The notes below the pieces were generated by a model. The model worked only from the letters and a program-made list of their open reading frames with translations. It ran no database searches and was not told the DNA's origin. DNA of 64,000 nucleotides. Origin: Azospirillum sp. TSO22-1 (lineage in GTDB: Bacteria; Pseudomonadota; Alphaproteobacteria; Azospirillales; Azospirillaceae). The DNA is taken from NCBI RefSeq assembly GCF_003116015.1, contig NZ_LGQZ01000058.1, forward strand, positions 36,581-100,580. The letters are read 5' to 3'. The first letter of the stretch is position 1. Every line of letters begins with the position of its first letter. A program made the position numbers and the translations under genes. Shown here piece by piece: positions 1 through 10,610 of the stretch.

Positions 1-22
1 CGTCTGCCCCCCTTCTTCGTCG

Positions 23-1318
23 TTACTTGCTCTTGTCCCAGGCGAGGTTGCCCATGCCCTGCTTGCCCGTCACCGAGTAGAGGGCGTTGGGGGCGTTGCG
101 GGTGGCCTGGAACTCCTCCAGCGTCTGGCCGCGCATGGCGGCGTAGATGTGAAGATTGGACACGCCGACCACCGCGCCCAGCTTCTCCAGCATGAAGAAG
201 ATGACACCATAGCGGATCAGCGCGTCCCAGTCGCGCCGGCGCACCATGTCCTTCTCCTCGTCGGTGAGGCCGGCGGCGGCGAAGGCGGCCTCCGGCTCCT
301 CCAGGAAGCGGCGGCGGTGCTCCGGGTCGATCAGGCGGTGCAGGAACCGGTTCAGCCGGTACGCCTTGACGCTGACCGCGTGGGTGAAGGGGTGGATGCC
401 GTCGATCGTCTCGGCGCCGGCCAGCTGGCGGCCGATGTGCGCGCGCTGCTCCGCCCCCTTGTCCACCGGCAGCGGCCGATCCTGGTTCTCGTACACCGCC
501 ACGGCGATGCCGGTCATCGACGGCAGGTAATAGGATTCGTGCAGCTTCTTCACGTTGGCCGACAGAGCGCCGCGCATGATCAGCCACATGATGACCTCCG
601 CCCCCTCGACGCCGCCCAGCGCCGCGTAGTCGGCGATGGTCAGGCGGGTCAGCGCCTCCGGGTCGTTCTCGAACAGGTCGAGGAAGTCCTTGTCCCATTG
701 GGTGTTGTTGAAGCCGGCGCGGGCCCCGCTCACCTGGTGCGACAGGCCGCCGGTGGCAACGATGGCGACCGAGATGTCCTCGGGGTAGCTCTCGATGGCG
801 GTGCGCAGCGCCTGCCCCAGCTTCCAGCATCGCCTGGCCGAGGGGATCGGGAACTGCAGCACGCCGACCGCCAGCGGCACGATGGGAACCGGCCACGAGG
901 TCCCGTCACGGTCGCACAGCATCGACAGCGGCGACAGGCTGCCGTGGTCGAGCTGCTTGTCCTGGAAGAAGGACATGTCGAACTCATCGGCCATCAGCGA
1001 GGCGCCGATGTGCTGGGCGAGCGCCGCGTGCCCCTTGACTGCCGGCAGGTCGCGCGGACCGCCGCCCTCGTCGGCGACGCCGTACTCGCCGTCGATGCCC
1101 AGCGTGAAAGCCGAGTAGTGGTCGAAGAAGAACGACGTCACGTGATCGTTGAAGATCATGAACAGGGCGTCCGGCTTCTTCTCCTGCAGCCAGCGCCGCG
1201 CCGGCTCGAAGCCCTCGAAGATCGGCGCCCAGACGGGGTCCTTGCGCTTGTCCGAGTCCACGGCGAAGCCGATGGTCGGGGTGTGCGAGCAGGCGATGCC
1301 GCCAATGATCCGTGCCAT
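23..1318 (-). CDS. galA: Gallate dioxygenase (extradiol, LigAB-type fusion)
   Basis: Predicted Fe(II) extradiol dioxygenase opening the ring of gallate (or protocatechuate) to 4-oxalomesaconate-type products in the cytoplasm. The 431 residues match the single-chain GalA/DesB type: an N-terminal LigB-like catalytic domain (about 1-280) fused to a C-terminal LigA-like helical domain (about 300-420). Visible metal ligands are His12 (CSHTPTIG) and His59 (FNDHV), with a Glu in GGVEGAE (238-241); His194 in GGLSHQ fits the catalytic base. It lies 34 bp downstream of an aromatic-acid MFS importer on the same strand, suggesting a transporter-dioxygenase operon. Gallate is preferred over protocatechuate because the two domains are fused; the exact substrate is inferred. 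Confidence 0.85.
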   Translation of the reverse strand: MARIIGGIACSHTPTIGFAVDSDKRKDPVWAPIFEGFEPARRWLQEKKPDALFMIFNDHVTSFFFDHYSAFTLGIDGEYGVADEGGGPRDLPAVKGHAALAQHIGASLMADEFDMSFFQDKQLDHGSLSPLSMLCDRDGTSWPVPIVPLAVGVLQFPIPSARRCWKLGQALRTAIESYPEDISVAIVATGGLSHQVSGARAGFNNTQWDKDFLDLFENDPEALTRLTIADYAALGGVEGAEVIMWLIMRGALSANVKKLHESYYLPSMTGIAVAVYENQDRPLPVDKGAEQRAHIGRQLAGAETIDGIHPFTHAVSVKAYRLNRFLHRLIDPEHRRRFLEEPEAAFAAAGLTDEEKDMVRRRDWDALIRYGVIFFMLEKLGAVVGVSNLHIYAAMRGQTLEEFQATRNAPNALYSVTGKQGMGNLAWDKSK

Positions 1319-1352
1319 GACGTGTTCCCTTTGTTTTCTTTGTTCGGTTCGT

Positions 1353-2708
1353 TTACTCGGCGGCCGCCGGCTGCTCGTCGAGCTGGCGACGCTCGCGCCG
1401 GGACGGGCCGTCGAAGGACAGCGACGCCGCCGCGAGCACCGCCGGCACCGCCAGCGCCGCGAAGATCCCCTCGAAGCCCCAGCCGAAGCCCAGCAGCACG
1501 CCGCCGATGGAGGAGCCGAGGATGCTGCCCGTCCGGCCGACGCCCAGCATCCAGCTCACCCCCGTGGCGCGGGCCTGCGTCGGGTAGCAGCCCGGGGCGT
1601 AGGCGTTCAGGCCGGTCTGCGCGCCGCTCATGCAGAAGCCGACGGCGGCGACCACCGCGGCCAGCCACACCGACTGCAGGCCGCCGACGCCCAGCGCCAC
1701 CAGCGCCACGGCGCCCAGCACGTAGGACAGGCTGATCGAACGCACCGCGCCGAAGCGGTCCATGGCCAGCCCGACCAGGATGGCGCCCGCGGTGCCGCCC
1801 AGCTGGAACATCGCCGTCACGTTGGCCGCCCGATCCAGCGACATGCCGGCGTCCTTCATCATGGTCGGCAGCCAGCTGGTGGTCAGGTAGATGACCAGCA
1901 GGCCCATGAAGTAGGTAATCCACAGCGTGATGGTGCGCAGCGCGTAGGCGCCGGTGAACAGCACGGCGATCGGCTGCTTGGCCGCCACCGTCTCCTCGCG
2001 CAGGGTAAAGCGGGTGAAGCCGGTCAGGTCGGCGCCGGAGATGCGGGCCAGCACGGCGCCGATCTTCTCCTGCGCGACGTTGCGCACCACCATGAAGCGC
2101 GCCGATTCCGGCAGCGCCAGCAGCAGCAGCGGGAACAGCGCCAGCGGCACCGCCGCGCCGAAGAACAGCACCGACTGCCAGCCGTGCACCGGCAGCAGCC
2201 AGGCGGCGATGAAGCCGATGGCGGCCGAGCCGACGTTGAACCCGGTGAACATGGCGGCCAGCAGGAACGACTTCGAGCGCTCCGGCACGTACTCCGACAG
2301 CAGCGTCGTGGTGTTCGGCATCGCCGCCCCCAGGCCGAGGCCGGTCAGGAAGCGCAGCAGCGCCATTTCCGTGGGGTTGCGGGCGAAGGCGGTCAGCAGC
2401 GTGAAGACGCCGAAGCTCAGCACCGACAGCAGCAGCACCTTGCGGCGCCCGAACCAGTCCGACGAGGACCCGGCGAAGATGGCGCCGACCGCCAGCCCGA
2501 TGGGGGCGGCGCCCATGACGATGCCGAAGGCGGCGCGCGAGATCTCCCAGTCGCCGATGATCGCCGGCGCCACGAAGCCCATGATGGCCACGTCCATGCC
2601 ATCGGTCAGCACGATGAGGAAGCACAGGGCCGTCAGGACCCACTGCCGCGCGGACATGCCGCGCCCGTTGATGAAGGAGCGTATTTCGAGGGTGACGGCG
2701 GCACTCAT
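1353..2708 (-). CDS. MFS transporter, aromatic acid:H+ symporter family (gallate-type)
   Basis: Twelve-helix inner-membrane permease of about 451 residues, probably importing gallate or a related aromatic acid. The first helix carries DGMDVAIMGFVAP, the DGxD-type signature of the AAHS family, and a DRFG loop motif follows later. The ATG at 2708 is chosen because a GGAGGAAA ribosome-binding site sits just upstream; an in-frame extension to 2852 has low-complexity content and no such site. It is the first gene of the operon with the dioxygenase and is divergent from the LysR gene at 2985, so the 276 bp between them should hold both promoters. A galT-like role is likely but assigned from context. 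Confidence 0.8.
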   Translation of the reverse strand: MSAAVTLEIRSFINGRGMSARQWVLTALCFLIVLTDGMDVAIMGFVAPAIIGDWEISRAAFGIVMGAAPIGLAVGAIFAGSSSDWFGRRKVLLLSVLSFGVFTLLTAFARNPTEMALLRFLTGLGLGAAMPNTTTLLSEYVPERSKSFLLAAMFTGFNVGSAAIGFIAAWLLPVHGWQSVLFFGAAVPLALFPLLLLALPESARFMVVRNVAQEKIGAVLARISGADLTGFTRFTLREETVAAKQPIAVLFTGAYALRTITLWITYFMGLLVIYLTTSWLPTMMKDAGMSLDRAANVTAMFQLGGTAGAILVGLAMDRFGAVRSISLSYVLGAVALVALGVGGLQSVWLAAVVAAVGFCMSGAQTGLNAYAPGCYPTQARATGVSWMLGVGRTGSILGSSIGGVLLGFGWGFEGIFAALAVPAVLAAASLSFDGPSRRERRQLDEQPAAAE

Positions 2709-2984
2709 CGTTTCCTCCAGAACCTTTGCTGGTGCAATTTCTTCTTCACGCGCTGCCGGCCGGGGCGTTCGCCCTGCGGTTCGTTGACCGGTTCGATTGT
2801 TCGAAGCGCTGAGCGCCACTATAGCGGCCCCCGCCGCCGGCGCCGTTGCCACCCCCTGATGAAGCGTCCCAATTTTGTGATGCCTCTCCGACCGATTCCC
2901 GTCATGCTCCGGAAAGGCCGCCAGTCGGCCCCGCTACGGCGTTGCCGTTTCCTGGGGTTGCCTGTGCATTTTGTGATGGGATGA

Positions 2985-4220
2985 ATGAACGAGTTCGCGC
3001 CGTCGCCGGAGAGGATCGAGAACAGCCTGCGCCACATCCGCGACTTCCTGTCGGTGGCGGAGACCGGGTCCATCGCCCGCTCCTCGGAAGAGATCTTCAA
3101 GGCGTCGTCCGCCATCGCCCGCGCCATCGCCGAGCTGGAGCGCAGCCTCGGCGTCGCCCTGTTCGAGCGCAAGCCGCGCGGCATGCTGCTCAACGCCTAT
3201 GGGGAGGCGGTGCGCGGCCGCGCGCTGCGCATCACCCAGGAGGTCGCCGGCACCCTCGACGAGGTCGCCCGCACCGGCCGGCGGACGGGGGTGGTCGAAC
3301 GCAACGCCGTCACCAGCCTGCTGCTCAACGGCCGGGCGCTGCTGCTGCTGATCGGCGTGTCGGAGCTGCGCACGCTGTCCGCCGCGGCCTCCCGCCTCGG
3401 CCTGTCGCAGGCCGGCGCCAGCATGTCGCTGGCCCGCGTCGAGGAGGCGCTGGGGCAGCCGCTGTTCCAGCGCATGATGCGCGGCATGGTGCCCACCGAC
3501 GTCGGCGCCCGCATCGTGTCGAGCGGCAAGCGCATCGTCGCCGAGCTGCGCCACATGCAGTCCGACGTCGCCGCCATCGCCGGCACCACGCAGGGCAGCG
3601 TCACCATCGGCGCGCTGCCGCTGGGCCGCACCTACGTGCTGCCGACCGCCATCGCCGCCGCCCTGCAGCGCCACCCCAACATCCGCGTCACCACGGTGGA
3701 GAGCCCCTACGAGGTCCTGGTCGCCGGCCTGCGCGACGGCGACGTGGACTTCATCGTCGGCGCGCTGCGCGCCGACGTGAAGAGCGCCGGGCTGATCAGC
3801 GAGAGCCTGTTCGAGGACCGCCTCGGCATCGTGGTGCGCGCCGGCCATCCGCTGCTGACCGCGCCGGTGACGCTGAAGGACCTGCTGGCGCAGCGCTGGA
3901 TCCTGCCGCGCCCGGGCGCGCCGGGCCGCCACCTGATCGACCAGTCGTTCCGCGAGCTCACCGTCGAGCCGCCGGTGCCCTCGGTGGAGACCGGCGACCT
4001 CGCGGTGCTGCGCGGCCTGCTGCGCAGCAGCGACATGCTGACGGCGATCTCGCCGCACCAGCTGCACTACGAGATCGCTGCGGGCGACCTCGTGGAGATG
4101 CGGGTCGAGCTGGGCTGGACGGTGCGCCGGATCGGCATCACGCTGCGCGAAGGCGCCCTGCTCTCCCCCGCCGCCCTGGCCGTGCTGGACGAGATCCGCG
4201 CTGCCTCGCGGCGGCTGTGA
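2985..4220 (+). CDS. LysR-family regulator with two tandem HTH domains
   Basis: Probable activator of the divergent gallate operon. At 411 residues it is about 100 longer than a usual LysR protein, because there are two LysR-type DNA-binding domains: residues about 14-73 (FLSVAETGSIARSSEEI, then SLGVALFERKPRGM) and about 112-172 (TLSAAASRLGLSQAGASMSL, then ALGQPLFQRMMRGM). A normal effector-binding domain follows from about 195 to the end. Both HTH units keep the family pattern, with the wing sequence LFER/LFQR. The start follows an in-frame ATG 8 bp after another ATG in a different frame. The repeat closely following the gene suggests transcription ends before 4420. A galR-like role is inferred from position. 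Confidence 0.8.
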   Translation: MNEFAPSPERIENSLRHIRDFLSVAETGSIARSSEEIFKASSAIARAIAELERSLGVALFERKPRGMLLNAYGEAVRGRALRITQEVAGTLDEVARTGRRTGVVERNAVTSLLLNGRALLLLIGVSELRTLSAAASRLGLSQAGASMSLARVEEALGQPLFQRMMRGMVPTDVGARIVSSGKRIVAELRHMQSDVAAIAGTTQGSVTIGALPLGRTYVLPTAIAAALQRHPNIRVTTVESPYEVLVAGLRDGDVDFIVGALRADVKSAGLISESLFEDRLGIVVRAGHPLLTAPVTLKDLLAQRWILPRPGAPGRHLIDQSFRELTVEPPVPSVETGDLAVLRGLLRSSDMLTAISPHQLHYEIAAGDLVEMRVELGWTVRRIGITLREGALLSPAALAVLDEIRAASRRL

Positions 4221-4233
4221 GAACCTCTTTGGC

Positions 4234-4250
4234 CGTCATCCTCGCGAAGG
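4234..4250. repeat. Partial copy of the 4.3 kb palindromic repeat
   Basis: A 17-base stretch (cgtcatcctcgcgaagg) just downstream of the LysR gene is identical to the left arm of the palindromic element at 4303-4387. It looks like a half-unit of the same extragenic repeat family. Confidence 0.6.
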
Positions 4251-4302
4251 CCCTCAGTTAAGCACTGGATACCTGTTCGCTTCACACAAATACTTTTCGG
4301 AT

Positions 4303-4387
4303 CGTCATCCTCGCGAAGGCGGGGATCCATAACTCCCGAAGCTGGAAGCCATGGAACGTATGGATCCCCGCTTTCGCGGGGATGACG
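4303..4387. repeat. Extragenic palindromic repeat (REP-like), possible terminator
   Basis: Arms at 4303-4331 and 4359-4387 are reverse complements over 29 bases with two mismatches, separated by 27 bases. The outer sequence cgtcatcc and inner ggggatccata are shared. This form (palindromes around a CGTCATCC...GGATGACG frame) is typical of dispersed REP-like elements in GC-rich proteobacteria, and the hairpin would also separate the LysR transcript from the decarboxylase gene. Confidence 0.7.
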
Positions 4388-4419
4388 GCTAAAAAGAGGC
4401 AACCAGGGGGAGAATCACG

Positions 4420-5823
4420 ATGGGGCTGGATCCCGAGCACGAGTCCGCATGGCGCCAAGCTGCCGAGGCGGCCATCGCCTATCGCCAGGGCATCGACGCG
4501 CGCGTCCAGCGCCCGGAAGCGGTCTACCGCGAAGCGTTGGAGGCCTTCGACGCGCCACTCGCCGACGCCGGCCAGCCGCCCGACGCCGGCCAGCCGCCCG
4601 ACGCCGTCGTCCGCGACCTGATCGCGCGCGCGGAACCCGGCCTGAGCGGCACCACCGGCCCGCGCTTCTTCGGCTGGGTCATCGGCGCCTCGCACCCGGT
4701 GGGCGTCGCCGCCGACTGGCTGACCTCCGCCTGGGGGCAGAACGCCGGCAACCACGTCGCCGCGCCCGCCGCCGCCGCGGCCGAGACCATCGCCGCGCGC
4801 TGGCTGCTCGATCTGCTCGGGCTGCCTGCCGAGGCATCGGTCGGTTTCGTCACCGGCGCCACCATGGCGAATGTCGTCGGACTCGCCGCGGCGCGCGGGG
4901 AGGTGCTGCGCCGCGCCGGCTGGGACGTTGAGGCCGACGGGCTGTTCGGCGCGCCGCCCATCGCGGTGCTGATCGGCGACGACGCCCACGCCACCGTCTT
5001 TTCGGCGCTCCAGTTCCTCGGCCTCGGGCACGCCCGCGTCGTTCGCGTCGCAACCACCGCTCAGGGCGCCATGGACGCGGACGCGTTCGAGGCGGCGCTG
5101 GCCGATTGCTCCGGCCCGATCATCGTCGTCACGCAGGCCGGCCAGATCAACACCGGCGCCTTCGACCCGCACCAGCGCATCGTGCCGCTGGCCCACGCGC
5201 GCGGCGCCTGGGTGCACGTAGACGGGGCGTTCGGCCTGTGGGCGCGGGCCTGCCCGGCGCGCGCCCACCTCGGCACCGGGATCGACGCGGCGGATTCCTG
5301 GGCGACCGATGGCCACAAATGGCTGCAGACGCCGTATGACTGCGGCTACGCCATCGTGCGCGACGCCGAGGCGCACCGCCGCGCGATGACCGTCGCCGCC
5401 AGCTATCTGCCGCCGGTCGCCGAAGGCGAGCGCGATCCGTCGCACACCGTCCCGGAGCTGTCGCGCCGGGCGCGCGGCTTCGCGACCTGGGCGATGATCC
5501 GCCACCTCGGCCGGCGGGGCATCGCGGACATGGTGGAGCGGCACTGCCGGCTGGCCCGCCGCATGGCTGGGGCGCTGGCCGCCGATCCGCGCGTCGCGGT
5601 CCTGAACGAGGTGGTGCTGAACCAGGTGATCGTCCGCTTCGGGGACGACGACGACCTCACCCTGCGGGTGATCCGGAGGATCCAGGAGGACGGCACCTGT
5701 TTTGCCGGTGGGGCGAACTGGCGCGGACGCTGGGTGATGCGGTTGTCGGTCATCGGCGCGACGACGGAGGCCGACGCCGACATCTCGGTCGCGGCGATCA
5801 GGCGGGCGCTGGACGCGGCGTGA
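4420..5823 (+). CDS. PLP-dependent decarboxylase / aminotransferase-fold protein
   Basis: Group II pyridoxal-dependent decarboxylase-like enzyme (467 residues) of the glutamate/aromatic-L-amino-acid decarboxylase superfamily. The PLP lysine is Lys300 in TDGHKWLQTPYDCGY, and Asp268 in HVDGAFG would hold the pyridine nitrogen. The N-terminal region has a six-residue tandem duplication (DAGQPP twice, 49-60), encoded by two identical 18-bp units at 4564-4599. Start: ATG at 4420 after a GGGGGAGA-like site. It is flanked by a palindromic repeat upstream and a convergent gene 3 bp downstream, so it is probably monocistronic. The amino-acid substrate cannot be told from sequence; some members of this branch act as lyases rather than decarboxylases. 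Confidence 0.75.
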   Translation: MGLDPEHESAWRQAAEAAIAYRQGIDARVQRPEAVYREALEAFDAPLADAGQPPDAGQPPDAVVRDLIARAEPGLSGTTGPRFFGWVIGASHPVGVAADWLTSAWGQNAGNHVAAPAAAAAETIAARWLLDLLGLPAEASVGFVTGATMANVVGLAAARGEVLRRAGWDVEADGLFGAPPIAVLIGDDAHATVFSALQFLGLGHARVVRVATTAQGAMDADAFEAALADCSGPIIVVTQAGQINTGAFDPHQRIVPLAHARGAWVHVDGAFGLWARACPARAHLGTGIDAADSWATDGHKWLQTPYDCGYAIVRDAEAHRRAMTVAASYLPPVAEGERDPSHTVPELSRRARGFATWAMIRHLGRRGIADMVERHCRLARRMAGALAADPRVAVLNEVVLNQVIVRFGDDDDLTLRVIRRIQEDGTCFAGGANWRGRWVMRLSVIGATTEADADISVAAIRRALDAA

Positions 5824-5826
5824 GGG

Positions 5827-6300
5827 TTACGGCCCGCCCTCGGCCGCCCAGGGGTCCGGCGCGGCGTCGATCACCGGGCGGGCGATGCCGCCGAGCGACA
5901 GGGCGTGCAGCGAGTTGGACGGGTACGCGCAGGTCGCCGCCGGCGGGGCGTCGGCGCGGAAGGCGTGCCCGCGCGGGGCGGCGCGCGACACGCTGGTCCC
6001 GGCGGTGCCGTAGCGGCGCAGGCTGCGGCCGGGCACGCTTTCCTCGACCCACAGCCACAACACGTCGGACCGGCCGCGCGCCTCGTCCACCAGGGTGGCC
6101 AGCGCGGTGCGGCACTCGTCGGCGCTCAGGTTGTGCAGGCCGCGGTCGACGATCTGGTCGGCGGCGAAGCGCGTGCGGTCCTCGGCAGTAGGGCCGTGCA
6201 GCGCCACATAGACCGACGCGATGATCCCAGCGGCGCTCACGCACGTCAGGAAGGCCAGCTCACGCCAGGAGGCGATCCAGGGTTGCACGGCGTGACGCAT
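5827..6300 (-). CDS. Hypothetical single-span membrane protein
   Basis: Unrecognised protein of about 157 residues. A hydrophobic segment near residues 15-36 (LAFLTCVSAAGIIASVYVAL) is followed by a soluble, presumably periplasmic, domain with four cysteines' worth of sparse motifs but nothing diagnostic. The ATG at 6300 has GAGGG upstream; a longer in-frame start at 6387 lacks one. It is convergent with the decarboxylase gene (3 bp apart) and lies 118 bp downstream of cbbA on the same strand, so it could be read through from the cbb operon, though nothing ties it to CO2 fixation. Confidence 0.5.
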   Translation of the reverse strand: MRHAVQPWIASWRELAFLTCVSAAGIIASVYVALHGPTAEDRTRFAADQIVDRGLHNLSADECRTALATLVDEARGRSDVLWLWVEESVPGRSLRRYGTAGTSVSRAAPRGHAFRADAPPAATCAYPSNSLHALSLGGIARPVIDAAPDPWAAEGGP

Positions 6301-6418
6301 GGGACCCTCGCATTGCTCCGCCGGCCACAAATACGGCCAAGCGCATATAACCAATGGCAATGTATCGGATCGGCAGGAACGCCACATTGATGCAGCGCAA
6401 ACTTCAGGGCATCTCCCC

Positions 6419-7501
6419 TCACTCCGCCGCAGCGCGCAGGGCGAGGCCCGGCGTCAGTTCGCCACGGGCGTAGCGTTGCGCCATGGCGTCCAGCGGCAGC
6501 GGCTTGAGCGACGCGGCCTTGCCGGCGGCGGCGAAGGCGGCGAAGCGCTCCTCGCACATGGCCTGCATGGCGTCCATGGCCGGCTTCAGGCACTTGCGCG
6601 GGTCGAACTCGGCGGGGTTCCGTGACAGGACGCGGCGGAACTGCCCGGTCATGGCGAGGCGCGCGTCGGTGTCGATGTTCACCTTGCGCACGCCGTGCCG
6701 GATGCCCACCACGATCTCATCGATCGGCACGCCCCAGGTCTGCGGGATGGCGCCGCCGTGCCCGTTGATGATGTCCTGGAGGTCCTGCGGCACGGTGGAG
6801 GCGCCGTGCATCACCAGATGCGTGCCGGGCAGCCGGGCGTGGATCGCCTTGACCACGTCCATGGCGAGGATGTCGCCCTCCGGCTTGCGGCTGAACTTGT
6901 ACGCCCCATGCGAGGTGCCGATGGCCACGGCCAGCGCGTCCACCTCCGTCTGCGCCACGAAGTCCGCCGCCTGGTCGGGATCGGTGAGCAGAGCCTCGCG
7001 CGACAGCGTGCCGGTGTGGCCGTGCCCGTCCTCCTCCTCCCCCCGACCGGTCTCCAGCGAGCCGAGGCAGCCCAGCTCGCCCTCCACCGAGACGCCGGCC
7101 ATGTGCGCCATGGCGGCGACGCGGCGAGTGACCTCGACGTTGTAGGCGTAGCTGGCCGGGGTCTTGCCGTCCGGCTCCAGCGAGCCGTCCATCATCACCG
7201 AGGTGAAGCCGTTGACGATGGCCGACATGCAGGTCTCCGGCCGGTCGCCGTGATCGAGGTGCAGGCACACCGGGATGGCCGGATGCATCTCCACCGCCGC
7301 CTGCACCAAGTGGCGCAGCACCGCGTCGCCGGCGTAGGAGCGGGCGCCACGGCTGGCCTGCAGGATGACCGGCGCGTCGGTGCGCCTGGCGGCGTTCATC
7401 ACCGCGAGCATCTGCTCCATGTTGTTGATGTTGAAGGCGGGCACGCCGTAGCCGTGCTCGGCGGCGTGGTCGAGGAGCTGGCGAAGCGCGATCAGAGCCA
7501 T
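6419..7501 (-). CDS. cbbA: Class II fructose-bisphosphate aldolase, Calvin-cycle type
   Basis: Zn-dependent aldolase (360 residues) that condenses dihydroxyacetone phosphate with glyceraldehyde 3-phosphate or erythrose 4-phosphate in RuBP regeneration. Metal and substrate motifs are visible: CLHLDHGD with the zinc-binding histidine, [30 protein letters not shown] and VMHGAST, plus [10 protein letters not shown] near the phosphate site. Length and the YKF segment match CbbA/Fba subgroup proteins of cbb operons. Last recognisable cbb gene of the operon, 30 bp after cbbT. Confidence 0.92.
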   Translation of the reverse strand: MALIALRQLLDHAAEHGYGVPAFNINNMEQMLAVMNAARRTDAPVILQASRGARSYAGDAVLRHLVQAAVEMHPAIPVCLHLDHGDRPETCMSAIVNGFTSVMMDGSLEPDGKTPASYAYNVEVTRRVAAMAHMAGVSVEGELGCLGSLETGRGEEEDGHGHTGTLSREALLTDPDQAADFVAQTEVDALAVAIGTSHGAYKFSRKPEGDILAMDVVKAIHARLPGTHLVMHGASTVPQDLQDIINGHGGAIPQTWGVPIDEIVVGIRHGVRKVNIDTDARLAMTGQFRRVLSRNPAEFDPRKCLKPAMDAMQAMCEERFAAFAAAGKAASLKPLPLDAMAQRYARGELTPGLALRAAAE

Positions 7502-7531
7502 TGGTTTCCCTCCCGATTGTATGCGGCGTCC

Positions 7532-9577
<2,046 letters not shown>

Positions 9578-9609
9578 GGGCGGGGTCCCTTCGTCGGTGT
9601 GTCGTCGAT

Positions 9610-9711
9610 CCCCTCCCCCAGCCCCGCTGGGGGAGGGTCAGGGTGGGGGCAACGCCTGACCGGGAATCCCTGGCCCCCACCCAACCCTCCCCCGCCGGAG
9701 GCGGGGGAGGG
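9610..9711. repeat. Compound palindromic repeat inside the cbb operon
   Basis: Two strong hairpins lie between cbbP and cbbT: arms 9611-9621/9627-9637 (11 bp, 5-base loop) and 9685-9696/9700-9711 (12 bp, 3-base loop). Their stems share the ccctccccc core, and the sequence between them (gtgggggc near 9643, gcccccac near 9673) is also complementary, so the whole 102-bp block can fold on itself. It looks like a dispersed intergenic repeat inserted in the operon; in mRNA it could act as a processing or attenuation element. Confidence 0.7.
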
Positions 9712-9721
9712 CTTCAAGTCG

Positions 9722-10597
9722 TCAGAACGCCTTCTTCTTGCGGTCCATCAGCTGCCAGATCATCGGCGTGAAGATCAACTGCATGGCCAGGGCCATCTTG
9801 CCGCCGGGGCAGACGATGGTGTTGGCCCGCGTCATGAAGCTGTCCTTCAGCATCGACAGCAGGTAGGGGAAGTCGATCCCCTTGGGGTTGCCGAAGCGGA
9901 TCACCAGCATGCTCTCGTCCGGCGTCGGGATGTCGCGGGCGATGAAGGGGTTGGAGGTGTCGACCGTCGGCACACGCTGGAAGTTGACGTGCGTCCGGCT
10001 GAACTGCGGGCAGATGTAGTTCACGTAGTCGGGCATCCGCCGCAGGATGGTGTCGACGATGGCCTCCTCGGAATAGCCGCGCATGGTGCGGTCGCGGTGG
10101 ATCTTCTGGATCCACTCCAGGTTCACCGCCGGCACCACGCCGATCTTCAGGTCGCCGTGGCGGGAGACGTCCAGCGTCTCGGTCCGCACGCAGCCGTGCA
10201 GGCCTTCGTAGAACAGCAGGTCGGTGCCCGGCTCGACCTCCTCCCACGGGGTGAAGGTGCCGGGCTCCTGGTCATAGGGGGCGGCCTCGGCCGCGTCGTG
10301 CAGGTATTTGCGCACGCGGCCGGTGCCGGTCTCGCCGTACTGGTGGAACAGGGTGTCCAGCTCCTCGAACAGGTTGGCGTCGGGGCCGAAGTGGCTGAAG
10401 GTGCTGTTCGGGGTCTCGCTGGCCTCGCGGACCTTGGCGCGCATCTCCACGCGGTCGTAGCGGTGGAAGCTGTCGCCCTCGACGATGGCGGCGGTGATGT
10501 TCTCGCGCCGGAAGATCGTCTGGAAGGTACGGGTGACGGTGGTCGTCCCGGCGCCCGAGGAGCCGGTGATCACGATGATCGGATGCTTGGCCGACAT
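9722..10597 (-). CDS. cbbP: Phosphoribulokinase
   Basis: Phosphorylates ribulose 5-phosphate to RuBP with ATP, a reaction dedicated to the Calvin cycle. The 291 residues match the bacterial octameric PRK type. The P-loop is GSSGAGTTTV (12-21) and VEGDSFHRYDR follows, as in proteobacterial enzymes. The ATG at 10597 has AGGAGG directly upstream, lying in the 13-bp gap after cbbF; an in-frame extension to 10687 would overlap cbbF and is rejected. Operon position is cbbF-cbbP-cbbT. Confidence 0.93.
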   Translation of the reverse strand: MSAKHPIIVITGSSGAGTTTVTRTFQTIFRRENITAAIVEGDSFHRYDRVEMRAKVREASETPNSTFSHFGPDANLFEELDTLFHQYGETGTGRVRKYLHDAAEAAPYDQEPGTFTPWEEVEPGTDLLFYEGLHGCVRTETLDVSRHGDLKIGVVPAVNLEWIQKIHRDRTMRGYSEEAIVDTILRRMPDYVNYICPQFSRTHVNFQRVPTVDTSNPFIARDIPTPDESMLVIRFGNPKGIDFPYLLSMLKDSFMTRANTIVCPGGKMALAMQLIFTPMIWQLMDRKKKAF

Positions 10598-10610
10598 GGC
10601 GCGGTCCTCC

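Noticed and set aside
149..1735. 528-codon plus-strand frame opposite the gallate dioxygenase and MFS genes
   Set aside because: Arg/Pro/His-rich antisense shadow; the minus strand has clear enzyme and transporter motifs.
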